Positions 1 to 5,807 of a DNA stretch of 5,807 nt are shown here, in pieces. Positions within the stretch are counted from its first letter, which is position 1, and each line of letters begins with the position of its first letter. Source of the DNA: Thermoplasmata archaeon (GTDB taxonomy: Archaea; Thermoplasmatota; Thermoplasmata; Thermoplasmatales; Thermoplasmataceae). The translations under genes were made by a program, and so were the position numbers. The stretch lies in the NCBI GenBank assembly GCA_021850835.1, contig JAJZKS010000120.1, positions 1-5,807 on the forward strand, written 5' to 3'. The notes beneath the pieces are model-generated. The model saw only the letters and a program-made list of their open reading frames with translations. It searched no databases and was not told where the DNA came from.

Positions 1-2
1 TT

Positions 3-320
3 GGTGAATCAGTGGAGTGGACCCAGTGCGAGGGCAAGGTTCCCACCCTTAAGGAGCGCATCTTAGTGAGGGATGAGGAGAATGGGACAGTAACCAGGCT
101 CCTGAGGTTTGAACCTGGGACTGACACTTCGCCCAATGGCATACTCAAGCATGATTTCTGGGAGGAAGTATACATCCTGGAAGGTTCAATAAAGGACCTC
201 AGGCTGAACCAGACATTTTCCAAGGGGATGTATGCCTGCAGGCCGCCAGGAATGCCCCATGGCCCTTGGGTTACCAATGAAGGATGCACTACATTTGAGG
301 TCAGGTACAGGCAGAAGTGA
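3..320 (+). CDS. Small single-domain cupin protein, probably 5'-truncated by the window edge
   Basis: The reading frame is open from the left edge to a TGA stop. The first possible start is GTG at 12, preceded by GGTGA at 3-7, which could be a ribosome binding site; otherwise the gene begins outside the window. Counting from that GTG, the 102-residue product has both cupin motifs. Motif 1 is His47 followed by EEVYILEG (51-58). Motif 2 is G72-x5-P-x-G-x2-H83, an exact match to the family pattern. Likely metal ligands are His47, Glu51 or Glu52, and His83. The usual first His of the HxH pair appears to be Leu45, so the metal site is reduced. No signal peptide or membrane segment is visible, so it is probably cytoplasmic. 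Small cupins of this kind may be metal-dependent enzymes or accessory binding proteins, and the sequence alone does not say which. It lies 276 bases upstream of the ubiD-like gene and is followed by a T tract, so it is probably transcribed separately. Confidence 0.75.
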   Translation, partial: GESVEWTQCEGKVPTLKERILVRDEENGTVTRLLRFEPGTDTSPNGILKHDFWEEVYILEGSIKDLRLNQTFSKGMYACRPPGMPHGPWVTNEGCTTFEVRYRQK

Positions 321-336
321 TTACGGTTTTACGCAA

Positions 337-343
337 TTTTTTT
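337..343 (+). terminator. T-tract terminator after the cupin gene
   Basis: A run of seven T lies 17 bases after the cupin stop codon, without a strong preceding hairpin. Archaeal RNA polymerase commonly terminates at such oligo-T tracts. The call rests on position and composition only. Confidence 0.45.
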
Positions 344-481
344 CAACAGCCAAAGCTCAGAAAGGCGAAAATTTCCTGAGTGGAGTGGCTGGTTCTATTT
401 ATCAGCGCAGTAGGACTCCCAAAAATGCACAAGGGGTCTGAAAATCGGTGGTATTAAAGCATGATTCTATAATTATTTCAT

Positions 482-506
482 AAAACATATCAAAAAATGT
501 TTTTTT
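482..506 (+). repeat. Weak A/T-rich inverted repeat followed by a T run
   Basis: AAAACAT at 482-488 pairs perfectly with ATGTTTT at 497-503 across an 8-base spacer, and a T run covers 500-506. The stem is short and has one G-C pair, so it could be a weak terminator, an operator half-site pair, or chance in an A/T-rich stretch. The rest of the 321-596 intergenic region holds no convincing gene. Confidence 0.25.
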
Positions 507-542
507 GCCTAAAAATTGTACGGGAATTACACAAATATCTAT

Positions 543-596
543 TCCTAACCTCTCTTTTTATTCACAATATTTTTAAACTGGTTAGGATGGGTTTTT
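543..596 (+). promoter_or_regulatory. Archaeal-type promoter of the ubiD-like gene with flanking inverted repeat
   Basis: TTTTTAAA at 570-577 is a TATA-like box lying 20-27 bases before the ATG at 597, which fits a leaderless or nearly leaderless archaeal transcript. The box is bracketed by a perfect 8-bp inverted repeat, TCCTAACC at 543-550 and GGTTAGGA at 580-587, with 29 bases between the arms. The right arm sits between the TATA box and the expected transcription start, where a bound repressor would block initiation. AGGATGG at 584-590 could instead be read as a poor ribosome binding site. An ATG at 587 is not the start, because its frame ends after seven codons. Confidence 0.5.
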
Positions 597-2198
597 ATGG
601 TTTATCATGACTTAAGAGAGTACCTCAGCGAACTCGAGAAAAGGAACCTTCTAACAACGGTTGACAGGAAGATCCAGCTGGAGACTGAGCTTATGCCCCT
701 GGTAAGGCTCCAGTATAAGGGCCTTCCCGAAAAGGAGAGAAAGGGATTCTTTTTCACCAATGTTTATGATTCAACAGGCAAGCATTATGATGCAGGTGTC
801 ACAACCGGAGTTCTTGCCAGCTCCATTGACGTATATGCCGCAGGAATGGAATGCGGCCCGGATGAGGTTCCTGAGAGGTTCACTAAGGCAATAGAGCGCC
901 CTATTGACCCTAAGGTGGTGAAAGAGGGGAAGTGCCAGGAAGTTGTAATAACAGGAAAGGACCTGGAGTCCCATGGGCTCAATGAAATTCCGTTCCCTGT
1001 TGAGATACCTGGATACAGTTGCCAGGTCAGAACTACTACTGCATTTGTGACCAAGGACATTGAAACCGGCATCCAGAACGCTGGAACATATTCAGGACAG
1101 GTATTCGGGCCAAGGAAGATCCTCTGGGAAGTCCACCGCGGCAGCCATGGATTCATGCACCTCAGGAAGGCTGCAGCTAAGGGCAAGACCCTGGATGCAG
1201 CCATTGTAATCGGAGGTCCGCCGTACCTGCAGTTCACAGCCGCTGCCAAGGTCCCATACGGAATGGACGAACTTTCAGTTGCCGGAGGCATTGCAGGTGA
1301 ACCGATTGAGGTAGTGAAATGCAAGACGGTTGATCTCTATGTGCCGGCCACTGCGGAATATGTCATTGAAGGCAAAGTATCGGTAAGTGATTTCGAACCG
1401 CAGACTCCATTCGGCGAATACACAGGATATGTTGCTGCAGATGTTGAAAGCCAGTGGTGCCCGGTCATGGAAATTACTGCAGTTACGCACAGGGAGGACA
1501 AGCCAATTTTCCAGACAATTATCAGCCAGATGCCTCCGAGTGAGAGCAGCAAGCTTAGGCAGGTAGCATATGGAAGCGCATTTACAAAGTTTCTCAGGAA
1601 TGACTGTGGATTGCCGAATGTAAAGAAAGTGGCATTCCTTGAATCAAGCGGAAGCTGGCAGTACTGTGTAATCCAGATCAAAAAGGATGCTCCTACTGAT
1701 GCAATGAGGTCACTGGTATGCGCTTCGGGATACGCAGCCGATATTGGCAAGGTCTTTGTGGCAGTTGATGACGATATTGATCCATTTGACCCCGACTCTG
1801 TGAACTGGGCACTCAGCTTCAGGATGCAGCCCCACAGGGATATACAGTTCATTAGAGGAAAAACAGCCCATCTTGACCCGTCTGTGTTTGTGGCAGGGCA
1901 GAAGGATGAAAACAGCGGTTACAGAGAAGCTTCAGCCATTCTGATTGATGCCACAAGAAAGACGGACTATCCTCCAACATCCCTCCCAAAGAGGGAATAC
2001 ATGGAGAAGGCACAGAAAATCTGGGAAGAGCTTGGCCTGCCATCGCTGAATCTCAAGATGCCATGGTACGGATATGATCTCGAGAAGTGGACCCCGGAAT
2101 ACCAGAGATATGCCGACATGGTGATCAAGAGGGAACACTTCAAGATCGGAGAGGAACTGGAGAAGAAGAGGAAGAAGATCGACATTCTGGCCAAGTAA
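597..2198 (+). CDS. UbiD-family prenylated-FMN (de)carboxylase, with unusual active-site residues
   Basis: The product is 533 residues, slightly longer than typical UbiD/Fdc1 proteins (about 490-505). UbiD enzymes use prenylated FMN, made by UbiX, to decarboxylate or carboxylate aromatic and unsaturated acids in the cytoplasm. Family features seen are the N-terminal DLREYLSELE, NAGTYS (161-166), GMDELSVAG (222-230), PFGEYTGY (271-278), PPSE (313-316) and the C-terminal DDDIDPFD...W.LSFRM-P-RD block (391-415). By my reading against Fdc1, metal/cofactor ligands are kept as Asn161, His184 (or His180) and Glu225. However, the catalytic Arg173 and Glu277 positions are Ser166 and Gln269; only Glu274 (Glu282 of Fdc1) remains. 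A charged extension of about 50 residues follows the usual end, including PWYGYDLEKW. ATG597 is chosen because the family N-terminus begins there and a TATA-like box sits just upstream. The neighbouring transhydroxylase-like genes point to a hydroxybenzoate-type substrate, as in gallate breakdown. No ubiX is present in this window. Arginine codons are 22 of 24 AGG/AGA. Confidence 0.92.
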   Translation: MVYHDLREYLSELEKRNLLTTVDRKIQLETELMPLVRLQYKGLPEKERKGFFFTNVYDSTGKHYDAGVTTGVLASSIDVYAAGMECGPDEVPERFTKAIERPIDPKVVKEGKCQEVVITGKDLESHGLNEIPFPVEIPGYSCQVRTTTAFVTKDIETGIQNAGTYSGQVFGPRKILWEVHRGSHGFMHLRKAAAKGKTLDAAIVIGGPPYLQFTAAAKVPYGMDELSVAGGIAGEPIEVVKCKTVDLYVPATAEYVIEGKVSVSDFEPQTPFGEYTGYVAADVESQWCPVMEITAVTHREDKPIFQTIISQMPPSESSKLRQVAYGSAFTKFLRNDCGLPNVKKVAFLESSGSWQYCVIQIKKDAPTDAMRSLVCASGYAADIGKVFVAVDDDIDPFDPDSVNWALSFRMQPHRDIQFIRGKTAHLDPSVFVAGQKDENSGYREASAILIDATRKTDYPPTSLPKREYMEKAQKIWEELGLPSLNLKMPWYGYDLEKWTPEYQRYADMVIKREHFKIGEELEKKRKKIDILAK

Positions 2199-2215
2199 TG
2201 GCAAGCCACCACCCA

Positions 2216-2245
2216 TTTCTTTTTCTTTCCCAAGTTCTAATTTTT
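2216..2245 (+). terminator. T-rich terminator after the ubiD-like gene
   Basis: A pyrimidine tract TTTCTTTTTCTTT at 2216-2228, followed by a run of five T at 2241-2245, begins 18 bases after the TAA stop. Repeated T tracts of this kind are typical archaeal transcription terminators. It separates the ubiD-like gene from the next transcription unit. Confidence 0.55.
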
Positions 2246-2276
2246 ATGAAGCAGCCCATCAACATTTACATTTATT

Positions 2277-2302
2277 CAACAATTTTCCAACAATACAACA
2301 AT
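2277..2302 (+). repeat. Three direct copies of CAACAAT
   Basis: Identical heptamers start at 2277, 2288 and 2296, spaced 11 and 8 bases apart, upstream of the molybdoenzyme promoter. They may be regulator contacts or simple low-complexity sequence. Uneven spacing favours the latter. Confidence 0.25.
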
Positions 2303-2333
2303 TCTTGATTCTACGAAGGGCCAATGAGACAAA

Positions 2334-2385
2334 CATTTTCAAATATGAGAGCAAAAGGGTAAATATGTCTGACTTATGAAAATGC
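2334..2385 (+). promoter_or_regulatory. Putative archaeal promoter of the molybdoenzyme operon
   Basis: TAAATAT at 2360-2366 lies 20-26 bases before the ATG at 2386, the same distance as the TATA-like box of the ubiD-like gene, again suggesting a leaderless mRNA. An 8-bp inverted repeat, CATTTTCA at 2334-2341 and TGAAAATG at 2377-2384, flanks it. AAATATG occurs twice, at 2341-2347 and 2361-2367, exactly 20 bases apart. No Shine-Dalgarno sequence precedes the start codon. The region is A/T-rich, so some of this symmetry may be chance. Confidence 0.4.
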
Positions 2386-4980
2386 ATGCAGAATGGTTCC
2401 GGAGAGAAGATTGTTTATATAGCGCATCCCGGAAGCGGGCTTGCCAGATCCAATTTTCCGCTTAAATGTGTTGTGAAGGACAACAGGATTGTCCGCTGCC
2501 TTCCTTTCTACATACCCGATGAGGTCAAGCTATACACTATCAAAACTTCCAGAGGGGAGTTCAAACGCCCCAGGAAAGATGTGCAGATGCCGCTGGCATA
2601 CGCCTGGAAAAGAAGAATAGATACCGATGACAGGCTAAGATATCCCCTTCTCAGAAAAGACTGGAAACCAGAGGCCCCAAACACTGAAAGGAGGGGAATA
2701 AGCGATTATGCCAGAATAACATGGGATGAAGCCCTGGACATAATCGTCCAGCAACTCAAGAGGGTTCATGAAAAATATGGAAATATGGAGCCTGTTCTTG
2801 TACAGGCTGATGGTCATGGCCAGAGCGGCTACATGCAATCGCTCCACTTCTGGGGGCATTATCTGTTCGATAAAATCCATGACGAACTTGGTTGGGGCTG
2901 GTGGACCCAGCAGATCAGGAATCCTGACAGCTGGGAGGGTTATTACTGGGGAGCCAAGCATGTCTGGGGATTCGAAGAATCACTGGGTGAGCCGTATCAG
3001 GACGAGGTCTGGGATGACGTGCTTGAAAACACTGAAATGGTCATTTTCTCCGGCAATGACCCGGAATCCACTGGCTTCGGAATGTCAGGCTCAATCTCCA
3101 CCATCATGGCCAGGTGGCTGAAGGACGCCGGCATCAAGATAGTGGCAGTATCGCCTGACCTTAACTATGCTGCTGCCGTTTATGCGGACAAATGGATTCC
3201 CATAAAGCCAAACACGGATTCGGCGCTTTACCTCTCAATTGCATATGTTTGGATATCAGAAAATCTCTATGACAGGGATTATGTGGACACCCACACCATA
3301 GGGTTTGATCAGTTTGAGAAACATGTAAAGGGCGAGGATGACGGAATTCCCAAGACACCAGAGTGGGCAACATCCATCACCGGCCTGCCTGTTCATACAA
3401 TAAAAGCACTGGCAAGAGAATGGGCAAGGAAGAGGACTTCACTTTCTGTTTACTTTGGCGGCCCAAAAGTCAGGGGCACCTTGTCACACATGGCAGCGAG
3501 GCATGAGGCATACCTGCTTGCAATGCAGGGGATTGGGAAACCAGGGAGGCAGTTCCTTAGAACTGGCGCCCCATCCTTCTACAAGAAATGGCTTGCCCAG
3601 GTTCCAAGGTTTCCCGAGGTTGACAGGGATGGAATACCGCTCAATCCCCTGATTGAGTATGCAATAGGGAAGGAAGCAAAATCCCCTGTTTTCATACCCA
3701 GGACACTGGTTGATGATGCCATCCTTAAGCCGCCTATCCACTGGCAGGGCTCTTCAGCAGCACTTGCAAACTCTGATGACCAGTTCGTAAAATACCACTT
3801 CCCTCCTGACGAGAAACATCCGGGTATCAGGATGATCTGGAACGAGAATGGAAACCAGCCCGTCAGCTGGACATATGGCAGGAAGTGGATCGATGCACTG
3901 AGGAGCCCAAACATCGATTTTGTTGTCAGCATTCACCCTTGGATGGAGAATGACGTACTGTTCTCCGATCTCATATTGCCAGCCCAGACCATATTTGAGC
4001 ACGAAGACATAATTGCAGTCCAGAGAAGCGACATACTGGGCATGTTTTTCCAGGAGAGGGCCATAGAGCCCATTGGGGAATCCAAGAGCGATTACGAGAT
4101 CCACAGAATGGTTGCCCAGAGGCTTGGGATAAAAGACGGGTTCCCGCCTCACGAGGAGTGGCTCAGGGAAGCGTACGAGGAAAAACTTGCCTTCCGCAAA
4201 TATGGCATTTCCTGGGAGGAGTTCAAGCAGAGAAAGTACATCATTTATGATTGCCCCTCCTGGGAGGAATGGCTTGAGATCAAGAAAGGGCGTGGAGACG
4301 GCCCCCATGAAGGCGGATTAGCATGGTTTAACAGGGATGCAAAGGGCCTTCAGACCCCAAGCGGAAAGATTGAGTTTGTATCTGAAAGGATCAAGAAATC
4401 AGCTCCCGATGACAAAGAAAGGCCGCCCCTTGCGAAGTGGGTAGCAAGTGATGAACTTCAGACTTCTGAAAAAGCTAAGAAATACCCATATCTTGTTGTG
4501 GCAAACCACCCGAGGTTCAGGTTCCATGTGCAGGGGGATGACATAGACTGGATCAGGGAGATGTGGAAAATGAAGGGGCCAGACGGTTATGAGTATGAAC
4601 CATGCTGGATACACCCGGAAATCGCATATGCTAAGGGAATTTCCAATGGAGACGTGGTGAGGGTATACAACGAAAGGGGGTCAGTGCTCTTCTGTGCGAA
4701 GGTTACTGAGAGGATCACACCCGGCACGGTATATGCAGAACACGGTTCTAAGATGGATCTTTACAGTGTTAAGGGTGAACTGGTTGACAGAGGAGGAAAC
4801 ATCAATTTTATTTCACCTTCTCCGGGTGAGAAATACCGCAGAGGTGAGGAGATAAAGATACCTGAAATGAATGTAAGCGGATTCCTTGTGGATGTCGAGA
4901 GAATCGACCCAGCTGAATTCCTGGATTTGGGAAATTCTCAAAATCTTAAACCGGGCGTACCCCTCAGGGAGGCTGATTAA
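2386..4980 (+). CDS. Molybdopterin oxidoreductase large subunit, pyrogallol hydroxytransferase (TH)-like
   Basis: The 864-residue protein belongs to the DMSO-reductase superfamily and matches TH (about 875 residues) much better than other members. Diagnostic blocks are ISDYARITWDEALDII (105-120), NPDSWEG (179-185), MQGIGKPG (380-387), IEPIGESKSDYEI (560-572), NHPRFRFH (707-714) and DRGGNINFISP (801-811). Ser182 in NPDSWEG is the expected Mo/W ligand (Ser175 in TH), next to Asp181 (Asp174 in TH, a substrate contact). His144 lies where the TH active-site His144 is expected. As in TH, there is no N-terminal CxxCxxxC; the five cysteines (28, 38, 623, 740, 770) form no Fe-S motif, so clusters reside only in the partner. 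There is no Tat signal, so it is cytoplasmic. The start is ATG2386, since a stop codon in the same frame lies at 2377. The TH co-substrate loop with Cys557 and Tyr560 seems to be missing: this protein is about 11 residues shorter between EHEDI (538-542) and AIEP (559-562). Resorcinol hydroxylase or another arene hydroxylase/dehydroxylase are alternatives to TH. Confidence 0.9.
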   Translation: MQNGSGEKIVYIAHPGSGLARSNFPLKCVVKDNRIVRCLPFYIPDEVKLYTIKTSRGEFKRPRKDVQMPLAYAWKRRIDTDDRLRYPLLRKDWKPEAPNTERRGISDYARITWDEALDIIVQQLKRVHEKYGNMEPVLVQADGHGQSGYMQSLHFWGHYLFDKIHDELGWGWWTQQIRNPDSWEGYYWGAKHVWGFEESLGEPYQDEVWDDVLENTEMVIFSGNDPESTGFGMSGSISTIMARWLKDAGIKIVAVSPDLNYAAAVYADKWIPIKPNTDSALYLSIAYVWISENLYDRDYVDTHTIGFDQFEKHVKGEDDGIPKTPEWATSITGLPVHTIKALAREWARKRTSLSVYFGGPKVRGTLSHMAARHEAYLLAMQGIGKPGRQFLRTGAPSFYKKWLAQVPRFPEVDRDGIPLNPLIEYAIGKEAKSPVFIPRTLVDDAILKPPIHWQGSSAALANSDDQFVKYHFPPDEKHPGIRMIWNENGNQPVSWTYGRKWIDALRSPNIDFVVSIHPWMENDVLFSDLILPAQTIFEHEDIIAVQRSDILGMFFQERAIEPIGESKSDYEIHRMVAQRLGIKDGFPPHEEWLREAYEEKLAFRKYGISWEEFKQRKYIIYDCPSWEEWLEIKKGRGDGPHEGGLAWFNRDAKGLQTPSGKIEFVSERIKKSAPDDKERPPLAKWVASDELQTSEKAKKYPYLVVANHPRFRFHVQGDDIDWIREMWKMKGPDGYEYEPCWIHPEIAYAKGISNGDVVRVYNERGSVLFCAKVTERITPGTVYAEHGSKMDLYSVKGELVDRGGNINFISPSPGEKYRRGEEIKIPEMNVSGFLVDVERIDPAEFLDLGNSQNLKPGVPLREAD
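4967..4972 (+). promoter_or_regulatory. Ribosome binding site for the iron-sulfur subunit, inside the large-subunit gene
   Basis: GGGAGG lies in the last codons of the large-subunit gene, 10 bases before the TTG at 4983. It decides that start: the reading frame has a TGA at 4974-4976, and TTG4983 is the only start codon before the conserved iron-sulfur sequence. This placement suggests translational coupling of the two subunits. Confidence 0.7.
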
Positions 4981-4982
4981 CC

Positions 4983-5807
4983 TTGGGCAAGAAGGAGTTT
5001 TTCATCGACCTTGACGAATGCACAGGATGCAATCTCTGCATGATCGCCTGCAAGGACGAGCATGTCGGCAATTCCCATATGCCATATACAAAGGAACAGC
5101 CGGATACAGGGCACTTTTGGATGAATGTCAAGGGAATGGAACGTGGCCAGGTCCCAAAAGTCAGGGTTACCTATCTGCCTTTGCTCTGCCAGCATTGCGA
5201 CAATGCACCATGCATGAAAGCATGCCCGGAAAATGCCATCATCAAGGGTGAAAACGGCCTTGTGATAATTGACCAGGAAAAGTGCACTGGGTGCGGGCTT
5301 TGCCAGGAGGCTTGCCCATATGATGTCATATACATGAATGAAGATCTCAACGTGGCCCAGAAATGCACTGGATGTGCTCACCTTGTTGAAAAGGGGGAAA
5401 CACCCAGGTGTGCCGACATCTGCCCCAGAGATGCCATTTACTTTGGTGAAGAGGACGATCCGAAGATGATCAGGCTTAAGGCAAAAGCAGAAGCACTTCA
5501 CCCGGAATTTGGCGCTAAGCCTAAAGTCTACTACAAGGGATTGCCAAAGCCATTCATTTCAGGAATACTTGTGGATCAGGATGAGGAGGAAATTGTCCAG
5601 GGAGCCAGCATTAAGGCACAGGACCTGTTCAACGACCAAGAATATTCAGCAACTTCAGATGAATTCGGGGATTTCTGGTTCAGGAACCTGGAAATTGGTC
5701 ACAAGTATCTCCTCACGGTGGAAGCCAGTGGCTATGGCAAACTTACCAAAGTGGTAACAGCCGACAAAGACAGGAATATTGGAGAACTCAGCCTGAAAAG
5801 AAAAAGA
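4983..5807 (+). CDS. Four-cluster iron-sulfur subunit with C-terminal beta-barrel domain, TH small-subunit-like (3' end cut off)
   Basis: The gene starts at TTG4983, two bases after the large-subunit stop, and runs to the window end without a stop, giving 275 residues. The TH small subunit has 274, so probably only a few codons are missing. Residues 1-155 form a ferredoxin-type domain like those of DmsB/PsrB electron-transfer subunits. Sixteen cysteines lie in four groups: 13/16/19/23, 69/72/77/81, 101/104/107/111 and 128/131/143/147, enough for four [4Fe-4S] clusters. TH-like marks are GHFWMN (43-48), NVAQKCTGCAHL (123-134) and KPKVYYKGL (179-187). Residues from about 190 form a small beta-sandwich (transthyretin/Cna-B type), with SGILVDQ and SDEFGDFWFRNL followed by YLLTVEASGYG. 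This extra domain is a hallmark of the TH small subunit and separates the pair from ordinary DMSO-reductase partners. Its role is to carry electrons to or from the molybdenum site in the cytoplasm; the outside redox partner is unknown. It is co-transcribed with the large subunit. Confidence 0.9.
   Translation, partial: MGKKEFFIDLDECTGCNLCMIACKDEHVGNSHMPYTKEQPDTGHFWMNVKGMERGQVPKVRVTYLPLLCQHCDNAPCMKACPENAIIKGENGLVIIDQEKCTGCGLCQEACPYDVIYMNEDLNVAQKCTGCAHLVEKGETPRCADICPRDAIYFGEEDDPKMIRLKAKAEALHPEFGAKPKVYYKGLPKPFISGILVDQDEEEIVQGASIKAQDLFNDQEYSATSDEFGDFWFRNLEIGHKYLLTVEASGYGKLTKVVTADKDRNIGELSLKRKR

Noticed and set aside
232..441. Open frame of 69 codons on the + strand overlapping the cupin end
   Set aside because: It overlaps the conserved cupin motif 2 region in another frame, and its tail runs over the T-tract terminator with no domain.
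522..545. GGAAT and ATTCC inverted repeat upstream of the ubiD-like gene
   Set aside because: Five base pairs with a 13-base loop is expected by chance in a stretch of this size.
785..1324. Open frame of 179 codons on the minus strand
   Set aside because: It lies wholly opposite the ubiD-like gene, its translation shows no recognisable domain, and the + strand frame has clear family motifs.
2386..2505. Possible N-terminal iron-sulfur cluster in the large subunit
   Set aside because: Only Cys28 and Cys38 are present and no CxxCxxxC motif exists, so no cluster is expected, as in TH.
3754..4308. Open frame of 184 codons on the minus strand
   Set aside because: It is antisense to the conserved large-subunit gene and its translation shows no recognisable motif.
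4977..5501. Open frame of 174 codons on the minus strand with many cysteines
   Set aside because: It is a shadow of the iron-sulfur subunit; the cysteines are not in metal-binding spacing and the + strand gene is unmistakable.
5509..5757. Open frame of 82 codons on the + strand
   Set aside because: It overlaps the beta-sandwich domain of the iron-sulfur subunit in another frame and has no motif.

Overview
The window carries a partial cupin gene, a complete UbiD-family (de)carboxylase gene, and the genes for a two-subunit molybdenum/tungsten enzyme whose closest recognisable relative is pyrogallol-phloroglucinol transhydroxylase (pyrogallol hydroxytransferase, TH) of Pelobacter acidigallici. 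All genes are on the + strand. No rRNA, tRNA, CRISPR array, insertion sequence or integrase was seen.

The organism is most likely an archaeon, possibly of the Thermoplasmata. In the ubiD-like gene 22 of 24 arginine codons are AGG or AGA. Two genes start close behind A/T-rich TATA-like elements about 20-27 bases upstream of the start codon, as expected for leaderless archaeal mRNAs. Gene ends are followed by plain pyrimidine/T tracts rather than strong GC hairpins. The downstream gene of the one tight operon has a clear GGGAGG ribosome binding site instead. This assignment is inference, and no taxonomic marker gene is present.

Layout: 3-320, the end of a small cupin gene; 321-596, an A/T-rich intergenic region with a T tract, a weak hairpin and a promoter framed by an 8-bp inverted repeat; 597-2198, the UbiD-like enzyme; 2199-2385, a T-rich terminator, short CAACAAT repeats and a second promoter region; 2386-4980, the catalytic molybdopterin subunit (864 aa); 4983 to the window end, the iron-sulfur subunit, whose stop codon lies just beyond the window.

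In known anaerobic gallate breakdown, gallate is decarboxylated to pyrogallol and TH then converts pyrogallol to phloroglucinol. A UbiD-type decarboxylase beside a TH-like enzyme suggests a related route for hydroxylated aromatic acids, here apparently in an archaeon. Several details argue against a plain copy. The small subunit keeps all 16 cysteines for four [4Fe-4S] clusters, whereas Pelobacter TH has three clusters. The large subunit seems to lack the loop carrying the TH co-substrate residues Cys557 and Tyr560. The UbiD protein has Ser and Gln where the family usually has its catalytic Arg and first Glu. The substrates are therefore open, and a net-redox arene hydroxylase or dehydroxylase is at least as likely as a true transhydroxylase.
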